From an uncultured Thermoguttaceae bacterium (GTDB lineage Bacteria; Planctomycetota; Planctomycetia; Pirellulales; Thermoguttaceae), in NCBI GenBank assembly GCA_937951625.1, contig CALFBP010000004.1, positions 62,001 through 126,000 on the forward strand: a stretch of 64,000 bases of DNA, written 5' to 3'. Of the stretch, positions 1 through 8,225 are shown piece after piece. A program made the position numbers and the translations under genes. The notes beneath the pieces were generated by a model that saw nothing but the letters and a program-made list of their open reading frames with translations, did no database searches and was not told where the DNA came from. Positions within the stretch are counted from its first letter, which is position 1; every line of letters begins with the position of its first letter.

Positions 1-559
1 GGTCTTCGCCCTTTTTGTCCTCGAGGATGTCGATTTCGCGGACGGCTTGGTAGCTGTCGGTTTCGTACCACTTATTATTCAGGCTGATGAGGTTGACCGC
101 GTTGGCGTCGGCCATCATCTTCTCCAGCTCCTGGACGGAAATCTGGAGTTCCTCGGCCAATTCCTGTTCGGAAGGCTGCCGCCCCAGTTTGGCCTCGAGG
201 TTCTTGATGGCCTCGTTGAGTTTGCTGGCCTTGGACCGCACCAGACGCGGGACCCAATCCATGGTCCGCAGCTCGTCGAGCATGGCGCCGCGGATGCGAG
301 GCACGCAATAAGTCTCGAACTTGACACCTCGCGATAAATCGAAGGCGTCGATCGCGTCCATCAGGCCGAACACGCCCGCCGAGATCAAGTCGTCCAGCTC
401 GACGCCTTCGGGTAGTCGGGCCCAAATGCGTTCGCCGTTGTATTTGACCAGCGGCAGATAGATTTCCACTAGCCGGTTGCGGAGTTCTTGATTGCTGGGG
501 TCCTTCTTGAATTCGATCCAGAGCTGTTCGACGTCCTCAGGAGCGACCGTTGTTGCCAT
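1..559 (-). CDS. fliA: Flagellar sigma factor FliA/WhiG (C-terminus outside window)
   Basis: Alternative sigma factor of the sigma-28 family, which directs RNA polymerase to late flagellar promoters. 186 residues are visible. Region 2 covers about residues 30-100, with the motifs DLISAGVFGLMDAID (57-71) and FETYCVPRIRGAMLDELR (81-98). Region 3 runs to about residue 160, with LGRQPSEQELAEEL at 125-138. Region 4, which binds the -35 element, lies past position 1. The ATG at 559 follows a GGAGG on the minus strand. It is the last visible gene of a run with flhA, flhF and flhG on the same strand, which fits a flagellar role. The family is clear; the exact subgroup (FliA versus WhiG) is inferred from context. 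Confidence 0.93.
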   Translation of the reverse strand, partial: MATTVAPEDVEQLWIEFKKDPSNQELRNRLVEIYLPLVKYNGERIWARLPEGVELDDLISAGVFGLMDAIDAFDLSRGVKFETYCVPRIRGAMLDELRTMDWVPRLVRSKASKLNEAIKNLEAKLGRQPSEQELAEELQISVQELEKMMADANAVNLISLNNKWYETDSYQAVREIDILEDKKGED

Positions 560-636
560 GCCATCCTCCATGAACGCGCCTCAGCAGCGCGGCGTTACGT
601 GAGATCCTTCTCTCGTTGGGGGCGCGCCGCGGCCAT

Positions 637-987
637 TCACGAACCTGCTAGTCCGGAAGCGGACGGCTTTTCGGGTCCCATTCGGGTGGCCAGCCGGGTC
701 CGCATGTCGTCTTCGAGAATCCACTCGCCAATCCAGCCGACAACCGAGCCCAGCAGTGCAAAGGCCAACAGGCTGGTCCACGCGACGAGGAAGGTCTTGT
801 CGGCCGACCAAGCGTGGACAAAGCCTCGGGCCAAACAGGTGACAAAGGCCAAAGGCCCCAAGATGCCGGCGTACGTTCGTGCCACGAAATACCTCAAGGC
901 ATCCGCTAAACTGACCGCAACCGTCCCATTTTGACATGGAACGGACGGCTCGCGGTGCCCCATTCCATCGGCAATTCCATTTCGCAT
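637..987 (-). CDS. Small two-helix membrane protein between flhG and fliA
   Basis: Hypothetical protein of about 116 residues. Two hydrophobic segments are visible: about residues 33-55 (around YAGILGPLAFVTCLARGF) and about 63-92 (around LVAWTSLLAFALLGSVVGWIGEWIL). The tail is short and polar. It lies 36 bp downstream of flhG and 78 bp upstream of fliA, all on one strand, so it is probably cotranscribed with the flagellar genes. The start is uncertain: ATG at 987 has no good ribosome site, and ATG at 963 is an alternative. I do not recognise a family. A role in flagellar placement or regulation would be inference from position only. Confidence 0.6.
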   Translation of the reverse strand: MRNGIADGMGHREPSVPCQNGTVAVSLADALRYFVARTYAGILGPLAFVTCLARGFVHAWSADKTFLVAWTSLLAFALLGSVVGWIGEWILEDDMRTRLATRMGPEKPSASGLAGS

Positions 988-1022
988 CTTGAATCATTCT
1001 TGTCTGATCGGCACCGACGCTC

Positions 1023-1925
1023 CTAAACTCCCTTGGCGGCAATTTCGCGAGAAAGTGCCAAAATTTGGCGGCAGGCGAAAGAGTTGGGCGAGGCCAAGAC
1101 AAATGGCTCGCCGCGGCGGCTGGCCTCTTCGATCTCCAGGGCTGGAGGGATGTATCCCGCAAATCGAAGCTGGAGGCCAAGAAACCGGCGGCATGCCTGT
1201 GCTAATCGAGCATGGATGTCTGCGGCCACATCGGCCGTGGGGGCCCGGCTGACCACGCTGAATATCTCCGGCGGATTTTCTCGCGGGACCAACATTTTGA
1301 CCGCGGCATAGGCGTTCATCACGGAAGCCAGCTCCGGCGTGGCCACCAACAGGATTGCGTCGGCGGAGCGCCAGAGGCGGCTCACCCCGCGGCCAAGGCT
1401 GTTACCCGCGTCCACCACGAGAAAATCAGCCATTGGGCCCAAGGATGCCAAACCGCCCAAGAGTCGATCCCCGGCCTCGGCAGCCGCCCATGGCGCCTCG
1501 CGCGACCAGCCTGCGGCAAGCATGCGCACGCCGCTCGGTCCGAGGACAAGGAGGTCCGCGAGGTTCGAGTCGCCCAGTCCCTCGTCGAGATCCACGCGCC
1601 GATGGTCGAGCCCACACAGGGCCGCGGCGTCTCGGCCCGTTGGGCTGAGATCAATCAGCACCGTGCTACGGCCCCGTTGCGCCAGGGCCACCGCCACGTT
1701 GACGGCGATGGTGGTCGTGCCCACGCCCCCCTTGCCTCCCGCCACGGCCACAAGACATGGCCCGACGCTACCGCGGCCCGAGACCGACGACGCGGTTTCG
1801 CGCACCAGTCGACGAAGTTCGGTGGCCTGATCGAGCACAGAGGTAGGGCGAGATGAATGGCTCAGGGAGTTCTGAGAGCGGTCAAGGACGCAAAGGCGGC
1901 GCTCCTGGTGAGCTGGCCCAAGCAA
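1023..1925 (-). CDS. flhG: FlhG/YlxH-type MinD-like ATPase
   Basis: MinD/ParA-family ATPase that, with FlhF, sets flagellar number and position at the membrane. The deviant Walker A motif GGKGGVGTTT is at about residues 63-72. It is followed by VLIDLSPTGRDAA (the A'-motif Asp region) and LVVDAGNS (the Walker B-like region). The length of 300 residues is normal. The TTG at 1925 is preceded by AGAGAGGAG with a good spacing, which favours this start over an internal GTG at 1838. It lies 76 bp downstream of flhF, as in many polar-flagellate operons. The residues before the P-loop may form the short helix that activates the FlhF GTPase, but this could not be confirmed by eye. Confidence 0.88.
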   Translation of the reverse strand: MLGPAHQERRLCVLDRSQNSLSHSSRPTSVLDQATELRRLVRETASSVSGRGSVGPCLVAVAGGKGGVGTTTIAVNVAVALAQRGRSTVLIDLSPTGRDAAALCGLDHRRVDLDEGLGDSNLADLLVLGPSGVRMLAAGWSREAPWAAAEAGDRLLGGLASLGPMADFLVVDAGNSLGRGVSRLWRSADAILLVATPELASVMNAYAAVKMLVPRENPPEIFSVVSRAPTADVAADIHARLAQACRRFLGLQLRFAGYIPPALEIEEASRRGEPFVLASPNSFACRQILALSREIAAKGV

Positions 1926-2001
1926 CCAAAGGTCTCCTCTCTAGTCGCACAAGATTCTCTTCGAGCGTACCCGGTGATTCGCATCTCATCAGCCGCAAGC
2001 T

Positions 2002-3273
2002 TCAAAGGTCCTCTCTCATACGTTCGTTGCGACAGGCGGTTTCCATGCCGAGGATGAGTCGGGCGAAGCGGTCGACTCGGGCGATTTCGATGTCATCGGG
2101 CACGTTTTGCCCGTTCGTCAAATAGCTCAAGGGCAAGCGACTCGCCCGGACCACGGAAAACAAGTTCCCAAAGCTCGCGGCTTCGTCCAGCTTCGTGAAA
2201 ATGATGGCCGTGGCCCCCACGGCCGCGAACCGCTCGGCCGTCTGTTCGAGCACTCGAGCGCTGGCCACGCTGCTGAGCACGAGATGGACTTCGTCGGCCG
2301 CGGCTTCAGTGAGGAAAGCCTTGAGTTCTTGAATCTTGATGTCGTCCTTGGGGCTGCGGCCCGCGGTATCGAGCAGGATCAGGTCCAGCCCACTCATCCG
2401 TTTGACCGCCTCGCGCATTTCCCGAGGCGTCGAGACCACCTGCATCGGCAGGTCGATGATGTCCGCATAGGTCCGCAACTGCTCGACTGCGGCGATGCGG
2501 TAGGTATCGACGGTAATCAAGCCGACATTGCGGCGCTGCTTGAGGCGAAAATACGCGGCCAGCTTGGCGATCGTCGTGGTCTTCCCAACGCCCGTTGGCC
2601 CGACCAGGGCAGCCAGACGACGGCGTCCGGGCGTGACCACGATCGGGCCTGTCACCCGAATTTCCGATTCGATCAGTTGCAGGACGCGGGCTTTGAGGAG
2701 CACGGGATCGGCCAGCTCGGCGTCGGGGGCCTCGGCACGCACTTTTTCGACAAGGCTGCGGGCCAATTCCTCGCTCACATCCGCCTCGATGAGATCGGTG
2801 TAGAGGCGGAAGAGGGCGTCGGGCAAATCGCGTTGATCACGGCCGCGGGCCTGTCGACACAATTGCTCGACCAATGTTTGCAGGCTGTTCAGTTGGCCTT
2901 GGACCTCTTTGCTCAAGACGACTGGGACGGGCTGCGGGGATGGCGGAGGGGGGGCCTGCGAAGCCAAAGCCGTGGGCTTCCTTGCCCCCGCCAGCGATCC
3001 GCTCGCCGCATCAGCCTGCGAGACCTTAGCGAACCGGCTAGGAACGTTGACGCCCAGCGAGGCCGTCACCTCGATCTGCCGCGATCCGAGAAGGCGGCCC
3101 CAAAATCGGCTGGCCGGAACCTCGCGCGCTTGAAGAACGGCTGCGTCCGGCCCGAGGTCGCGGCGGACCATCGCCAACGCTTCATGCATCGTCGCCGCAC
3201 GATACGTTTTGATTTCCATGGGCTGCGCACACATTGGCTGGAAGGTTGCGATTGCGAGCTTTTCGTCTTCCAC
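2002..3273 (-). CDS. flhF: Flagellar SRP-like GTPase FlhF
   Basis: SRP-family GTPase that recruits early flagellar parts to the assembly site. The N-terminus IKTYRAATMHEALAMVRRDLG is a typical FlhF B-domain start. It is followed by a Pro/Ala-rich linker (about residues 100-120) and the NG domain. G1 is GPTGVGKTTT (225-234), the DTYR motif is at 256-259, DTAGR at 302-306, and TKLDEA near the end. The listed start is a GTG at 3273 with GAAGG upstream. An ATG at 3219, beginning MEIKTYRAATM, matches the usual family start and is an equally good choice. It follows flhA by about 50 bp. Confidence 0.93.
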   Translation of the reverse strand: MEDEKLAIATFQPMCAQPMEIKTYRAATMHEALAMVRRDLGPDAAVLQAREVPASRFWGRLLGSRQIEVTASLGVNVPSRFAKVSQADAASGSLAGARKPTALASQAPPPPSPQPVPVVLSKEVQGQLNSLQTLVEQLCRQARGRDQRDLPDALFRLYTDLIEADVSEELARSLVEKVRAEAPDAELADPVLLKARVLQLIESEIRVTGPIVVTPGRRRLAALVGPTGVGKTTTIAKLAAYFRLKQRRNVGLITVDTYRIAAVEQLRTYADIIDLPMQVVSTPREMREAVKRMSGLDLILLDTAGRSPKDDIKIQELKAFLTEAAADEVHLVLSSVASARVLEQTAERFAAVGATAIIFTKLDEAASFGNLFSVVRASRLPLSYLTNGQNVPDDIEIARVDRFARLILGMETACRNERMREDL

Positions 3274-3322
3274 GATCCGCCTTCAACCGTCGGTGGATCC
3301 CTGGAAGCGAAAAGGAGGAAGC

Positions 3323-5416
3323 TCACGTGATGTCTGTGACCATCGCCACTGACTCGATCTTCGTGTCCCGCGTGATCTCGTTGTAGGAAAGCACCACCAG
3401 GTTAGGCAGGTGGGGGGCCGACATTTGCTTCAGTGCCGCACGGATCGGTGGACTGACCAGAACGATCGGCGGGTGATTGGCGCGGGTAAGCCGTTCTACC
3501 TCGGCAGCAATCAAACGGCACGTCGTCTCCACGGCCTGCGGCGACATCCGGATGAACAGGCCGCGCTCGTTGTGCTCGAAGCCTGCCCGGATGCGGTCCT
3601 CCAGGGCGGGATCGAGCGTGACTACGTGCAGCGTGCCCTCCGCGTCGCGATATTTCGTGGAGATCGTTCTCGCTAGCCGCGCGCGAACGAGTTCGGTCAA
3701 CAGGATGGGGTCTTTCGTCCGCGGGGCATAGTCGCCCAGCGTCTCCAGAATCGGTCCAAGCTGACGGATCGGTATCTGCTCCCGCAACAGCATCTGCAAA
3801 ATCTGTTGCACCTCGGCCAGCTTCATCACGTTGGGGATGAGTTCTTCGACGACGGCTGGGGAGGTCTTCTTGAGTTCCTCGATGAGATGTTTGGTAGCGT
3901 CGCGGGTAAGGATTTCATCCGCGTGTTTGCGAATGACTTCGGTCAGGTGCGTGGCGAGCACGGCCACCGGCTCGACCACGGTGTAACCGAACAATTCAGC
4001 CTGCTCGCGCAGCCCGGGCTGGATCCACAGGGCCGGAGTGCCGAACGCCGGGTCCTTGGTAGGCAGCCCGGGAACCCGCCCCGTCGTCATCCCCGAATCC
4101 ATCGCCAGAAGCATCCCCGCCTCTAAGGAACCTGAAGCGACCGGTTGGTCCGCGATCTTGATCCGATAGTCTTGCGGGCCGAGTCGGAAATTGTCGCGAA
4201 CGCGGACCTTGGGCAGCACGATGCCGATCTCCGCGGCCACATTCTGCCGAATGCGGTGAATCCGCTCCAAGAGGTCGCCTCCGCGGTTGGGATCGGCCAG
4301 GCGAATGAGTCCGACACCGATTTCGACTTCCATCGGGTCGACCAACAGATAGTCTTCCACCCTTTCGGCAGGCGGCTTGGCGGCCTCGGCCTTTTTCTTC
4401 GCTTCTTCCGAGACCTTCGCCTGGACGGTACGACGATTCAAAGTCAGTGCCAGTCCAATGCAACCCATCCCGAGAAGCATCAAGGGAATGCGGGGAAGAT
4501 TGGTGAACACCAGAATACTCAGAAATCCGCCCGCCACCGCCAAGGCCTGAGGTCGGGAGAACAACTGCTTGACGAACTCGACCGGAAGGTCGGACTCCGA
4601 ACTGCTGCGTGTGACCAGCAGGCCTGCCGCCAGCGAGATCAAGAACGCCGGCACCTGGCTCACCAGCCCGTCGCCGATGGTCAACTTCGTAAATACCGCG
4701 GCAGCTTCCCGGACGGCCATGCCATCCTCGATCACGCCGATGAATAATCCGCCGACCACATTGATCAACGTGATCACGATACCTGCCACGGCGTCGCCGC
4801 GCACGAACTTGCTAGCCCCGTCCATGGCCCCGAAGAAATCGGCCTGCCGGGTGATTTCCAGACGCCTTCGTTGCGCCTCGCGCTCGTCGATGATCCCCGC
4901 GTTCAGGTCCGCATCGATGGCCATCTGGCGGCCGGGCATGCCGTCCAAGGCGAAGCGGGCGGCCACTTCGCTGATCCGCGTGGCCCCCTTTGTGATCACC
5001 ACGAATTGGATCACCACGATGATCACGAAAATGATCAAGCCGACCACGATGTTGTTGCCGGCTACGAATTCGCCGAAAGTACGGACCACCTCTCCCGCAG
5101 CCGATAACCCGGCCGAACCTCCCCGGGTCAAAACCAACCGGGTGGTGGCCACGTTGAGCACCAGCCGAAACAGCGTGGTCGCCAACAGAAGCGAAGGGAA
5201 AATGTTGAACTCCAGCGGCGTCCGCACGTAGATGGTGGTCAGCAGCATGATCACCGCTACAGTGATGTTCGCCGACAACAACAGATCCATAAGCGGCGGA
5301 GGCAAGGGAACCAAGATCACCAGCACACTGGCGATCAGGCCCAAGGGCAGAACCAAGTCTTGCGCCCGCGCTGTCGGCAAGGTTCGCTCGCTCGCGGACA
5401 AAACACCCGAAGCCAT
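3323..5416 (-). CDS. flhA: Flagellar export apparatus protein FlhA
   Basis: Inner-membrane gate of the flagellar type III export machine. The N-terminal half carries the multiple hydrophobic segments of the family, for example LVLPLGLIASVLVILVPLP and ANITVAVIMLLTTIYV. The conserved cytoplasmic loop region with RFALDGMPGRQMAIDADL is present. The C-terminal cytoplasmic half includes LPKVRVRDNFRLGPQDYRI. The length of 697 residues matches the family norm. The ATG at 5416 is chosen because GGAG lies 8 nt upstream; an in-frame upstream start at 5506 has no such support. It is the first gene of the minus-strand flagellar run. Confidence 0.96.
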   Translation of the reverse strand: MASGVLSASERTLPTARAQDLVLPLGLIASVLVILVPLPPPLMDLLLSANITVAVIMLLTTIYVRTPLEFNIFPSLLLATTLFRLVLNVATTRLVLTRGGSAGLSAAGEVVRTFGEFVAGNNIVVGLIIFVIIVVIQFVVITKGATRISEVAARFALDGMPGRQMAIDADLNAGIIDEREAQRRRLEITRQADFFGAMDGASKFVRGDAVAGIVITLINVVGGLFIGVIEDGMAVREAAAVFTKLTIGDGLVSQVPAFLISLAAGLLVTRSSSESDLPVEFVKQLFSRPQALAVAGGFLSILVFTNLPRIPLMLLGMGCIGLALTLNRRTVQAKVSEEAKKKAEAAKPPAERVEDYLLVDPMEVEIGVGLIRLADPNRGGDLLERIHRIRQNVAAEIGIVLPKVRVRDNFRLGPQDYRIKIADQPVASGSLEAGMLLAMDSGMTTGRVPGLPTKDPAFGTPALWIQPGLREQAELFGYTVVEPVAVLATHLTEVIRKHADEILTRDATKHLIEELKKTSPAVVEELIPNVMKLAEVQQILQMLLREQIPIRQLGPILETLGDYAPRTKDPILLTELVRARLARTISTKYRDAEGTLHVVTLDPALEDRIRAGFEHNERGLFIRMSPQAVETTCRLIAAEVERLTRANHPPIVLVSPPIRAALKQMSAPHLPNLVVLSYNEITRDTKIESVAMVTDIT

Positions 5417-5873
5417 CCGTGTCTCCGGAATCTTTTTCGGTCCAACCCCAACCGGGCTGCTGCGGAGTCCAAGATGATCGAATGAAGAGGGGTGAAAAGT
5501 ACCCAAAGCACCGCAGTTTGTCCAGCCCGGTTTGACCGGGTGCTTATCAGCTTATCAGCATATCAGCGGTTATCAGCTACCTTTTCACAGGCTCCCCAAT
5601 TCCATCCTGATGGATACCGATTTGTCTTCAGCAGCGACATTTATCACTCGGCTTATGACCATCCTTCGGCGGGGTCAGGATGAAGACACACGTCGGGTAT
5701 AAAAAGTAGCATGGATATCCACCCAATGGAGTGTCTGTTAGTGAAGGCGATTGGGCATTCTATCGAAGGGCCACTCTCGGGTGGGGGCGGCTTTAAGCTA
5801 TAGTTGTTTTGACGTGTTTGGAAAAGCAGAGTTGGACCGAACGGACGCGCAGCCGCTGGGGAGTGTCTGGTTG
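5417..5873. other. Divergent spacer between flhA and the first FHA-EAL gene
   Basis: This region holds a GC hairpin at 5523-5541 (AGCCCGGT/ACCGGGT), four copies of the 8-mer (T/A)TATCAGC, and a TATAAA-type -10 candidate near 5698 for the rightward gene. An in-frame TTG at 5751 could extend the downstream gene. No other gene is seen. Confidence 0.5.
5544..5577. repeat. Four near-tandem TTATCAGC octamers
   Basis: TTATCAGC occurs at 5544-5551, 5552-5559 and 5570-5577, with ATATCAGC at 5560-5567. The first three copies are directly adjacent and the last follows a 2-nt gap. They lie in the spacer between the divergent flhA operon and an EAL-domain gene, so they could be operator sites. They could also be simple slipped-strand duplication. 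A related CTATCAGC lies near 12189. Confidence 0.6.
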
Positions 5874-7058
5874 ATGACCGCGCTGAATGGGTTAGTAGGG
5901 GAGGCCCCGGTTAGAGCGGAGGCCTTTTTCCCACAGGGCTCTGCGTCTGGGAGGGACCTCGCGGCAGCAAGTCACCAACTGTGGCAGCTTTGTGGCCGAG
6001 CTTTGCCCCATGGGCCGTTGCAAACGGTGCCGGTTTCCGTTCCATCGTTCACCGTCGGACGGCAAACGGATTGTACCTTGTGCCTTAGCAATCCTACGGT
6101 GTCGAAACGACACGCCGAGCTGGCGGTGGTCGACGGGGGGTTGTTGGTGCGCGACTTGGGGAGCAGGAACGGGACGTTTTTGAATGGTTGTCGCGTGGTC
6201 GACTGGTCGGCGGTTCGCGACGGCGACCGCTTACAATTCGGCACCGCTTTGTTCACCGCGCAACGAGCCCCGCCGCCTCAATCAATGGCAACTTTGGCCG
6301 AGGACGTGGCCGGCATGGCCGAGGCCTGCATGCAGTTCGACAAGCTGGTGAGCCTGCCGGCCGTGGTGCCCCATTATCAACCCATTGTTCGCTTGAACGG
6401 GTGGGATTGCATCGGCTATGAGGTGCTTGCCCGTAGCCACTTGGCCGGGCTAGAGACCCCCGCCCAGATGTTTCACGTTGCGTCGGAACTCGGGGCAGAA
6501 AGGGAATTGAGCGCGCTAATGCGGCGCGAAGGAGTGCGCGCGGGATTGGAACTCGCCGTGGGCGCCAAGCTTTTTCTCAACACCCACCCCAACGAACTTG
6601 GCGATCCGAGATTGGTGGATTCGCTGGCCGTGCTCCGGGCCGAGTTTCCCGGGATCGAGATTGTACTCGAAGTCCACGAGGCGGCAGCCACCTCGCTAAG
6701 CCTATTGGCCTCGCTTCGGGCGCGATGCCGGGAGTTGAAGATCGAGCTGGCCTACGACGATTTTGGGGCAGGGCAATCGCGACTGTTGGAACTCGCCGAA
6801 GCGCCCCCCGACGTCATCAAGTTCGACATGCACATGATTCGCGGCATCGACCGTTACGACTCAAAGCGGCGGCAAATGATCCGGTCCCTAGTTCAGATGG
6901 TGCAAAGCCTGGGCGCGGTCCCGCTGGCCGAAGGAATAGAAACGGTTCATGAGGCCGCGGCATGTTTGGAGACCGGCTTCGAACTGGGACAAGGCTTCTT
7001 CTTCGGATTCCCCGCGCCCGCCACCGCTTGGAAACAAGGTTGGCAGGCTACGGCTTGA
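5874..7058 (+). CDS. FHA-EAL protein (probable c-di-GMP phosphodiesterase)
   Basis: Two-domain cytoplasmic signalling protein. The N-terminal FHA domain shows VGRQTDCTLCLSNP, VSKRHAEL and LGSRNGTFLNG, the phosphothreonine-binding pattern. The C-terminal EAL domain carries YEVLAR (for EAL), LFLNTHP, LEVHE, YDDFGAGQS, IKFD, LAEGIET and GQGFFFG. Every metal and catalytic position I can align is filled, so c-di-GMP hydrolysis is likely. No GGDEF, receiver or PAS domain is present. ATG 5874 has GGGGAG upstream; an in-frame TTG at 5751 with GAAGG upstream would add 41 residues. A paralogue lies at 8226-9368, with an FAH hydrolase between them. The partner phosphoprotein is unknown. Confidence 0.85.
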   Translation: MTALNGLVGEAPVRAEAFFPQGSASGRDLAAASHQLWQLCGRALPHGPLQTVPVSVPSFTVGRQTDCTLCLSNPTVSKRHAELAVVDGGLLVRDLGSRNGTFLNGCRVVDWSAVRDGDRLQFGTALFTAQRAPPPQSMATLAEDVAGMAEACMQFDKLVSLPAVVPHYQPIVRLNGWDCIGYEVLARSHLAGLETPAQMFHVASELGAERELSALMRREGVRAGLELAVGAKLFLNTHPNELGDPRLVDSLAVLRAEFPGIEIVLEVHEAAATSLSLLASLRARCRELKIELAYDDFGAGQSRLLELAEAPPDVIKFDMHMIRGIDRYDSKRRQMIRSLVQMVQSLGAVPLAEGIETVHEAAACLETGFELGQGFFFGFPAPATAWKQGWQATA

Positions 7059-7129
7059 CTTCTCGAAGCCCGGCGAGAATGATGGGTGATCGGTGGCCTC
7101 GGTGCCCGTCTTAAGAAGAAGGTTTCTTC

Positions 7130-7933
7130 ATGCGAATTATCCGATATATGGGACCGGACCAACAAGTCCGCTGGGCCGCCCAGCGCGCCGACGGTTCGGC
7201 CTGGGAAATCGAGGGCGACGTGTTCGGCTCGTTTTCGGTCACGGAGCGGCGTGCGGACGTCGCCAAGCTGTTGGCGCCGGTCGCGCCGAGCAACATCCTT
7301 TGCATCGGCTTGAATTACCGCCGCCACGCCGAGGAGAGCAAGGCCCCCATCCCACCCTATCCCGTCCTCTTCATGAAGGCCACCAGCGCCGTGCAGCATC
7401 CGGGGGAACCGATTCGGCTCCCGCGATTCCTTCGCAGCGACGAGGTGGATTACGAGTGCGAACTGGCCGTGGTCATCGGCCGGGCGTGCAAGAACGTGTC
7501 GCGCGACCGGGCGTTGGAATTCGTGTTGGGATACACCTGTGCCAACGATGTAAGCGCCCGCGATTGGCAGATTCAACGGGGCGGCAGCCAGTGGTGCCGG
7601 GGAAAGACATTCGACACCTTCGCCCCGCTGGGGCCTTGCCTGGTCACGCCGGAAGACATTCCCGACCCCAACGCCCTGGCCATTCGCCTCTCGATCAACG
7701 GCGAGACGCTTCAGACCGGTCACACCAGCGACATGATCTTCAGCGTTCCGATGTTGATCGAGTTCTTGAGTGGCAGCACGACGCTTCTGCCCGGCACGGT
7801 CATCCTCACGGGCACCCCGCATGGCGTGGGCTTTGCACGAAAGCCCCCGCGCTGGCTCCAACCTGGCGACCGCGTGACCGTGGAAATCGAGCGCATCGGC
7901 GCGCTCACCAATCCCGTCGAGGAAGAAAGATGA
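7130..7933 (+). CDS. Fumarylacetoacetate hydrolase (FAH) family protein
   Basis: The FAH superfamily covers C-C bond hydrolases and decarboxylases acting on 2-oxo acid chains with a divalent metal. The N-terminal lead (residues 1-55) is followed by NILCIGLNYRRHAEE, the usual entry to the FAH fold. The metal-site segment is DYECELAVVIGR (about 103-114). TCANDVSARDWQ and GKTFDTFAPLGP follow, and the C-terminal TGTPHGVG motif is present. The length of 267 residues is standard. The start has AGAAGG 7 nt upstream. The exact substrate (for example 2-keto-3-deoxy sugar acids or homoprotocatechuate products) cannot be read from sequence. It lies 71 bp after the FHA-EAL gene and may be cotranscribed. 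Confidence 0.9.
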   Translation: MRIIRYMGPDQQVRWAAQRADGSAWEIEGDVFGSFSVTERRADVAKLLAPVAPSNILCIGLNYRRHAEESKAPIPPYPVLFMKATSAVQHPGEPIRLPRFLRSDEVDYECELAVVIGRACKNVSRDRALEFVLGYTCANDVSARDWQIQRGGSQWCRGKTFDTFAPLGPCLVTPEDIPDPNALAIRLSINGETLQTGHTSDMIFSVPMLIEFLSGSTTLLPGTVILTGTPHGVGFARKPPRWLQPGDRVTVEIERIGALTNPVEEER

Positions 7934-8225
7934 TCCTTTGATTCTGCCGCCGAACGTTGCTTTCCGGCCAAGCGGCCGCGATCAGGGCGGCCCCGATTCC
8001 TGACGGTATTTTCAATTGAATCTCTGCGCCACACGCACTCTTCCCATCCTCTTGTTCGGGACAAACTCCTCTGTCGCCGTACTGGCCGACGCCGCCCTTC
8101 CCCGGCCCCACAGTTGTCGCTGGAAATACCTCGTCACAATCGGTTCGACCCGCAAAACCGGACCGCTTTGAAAACCATTGAAAACGCTCCACGCAACGAA
8201 TGAGCTACAGTTCGATAGCGTGAAA

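Noticed and set aside
2107-3330. A 407-codon frame antisense to flhF
   Set aside because: Shadow of the FlhF reading frame; product is His/Arg/Gly-rich with no motif.
5544-5577. A possible CRISPR array in the TATCAGC repeats
   Set aside because: Repeats are 8 bp with no spacers of uniform length and no cas genes; no CRISPR array was seen anywhere in the window.
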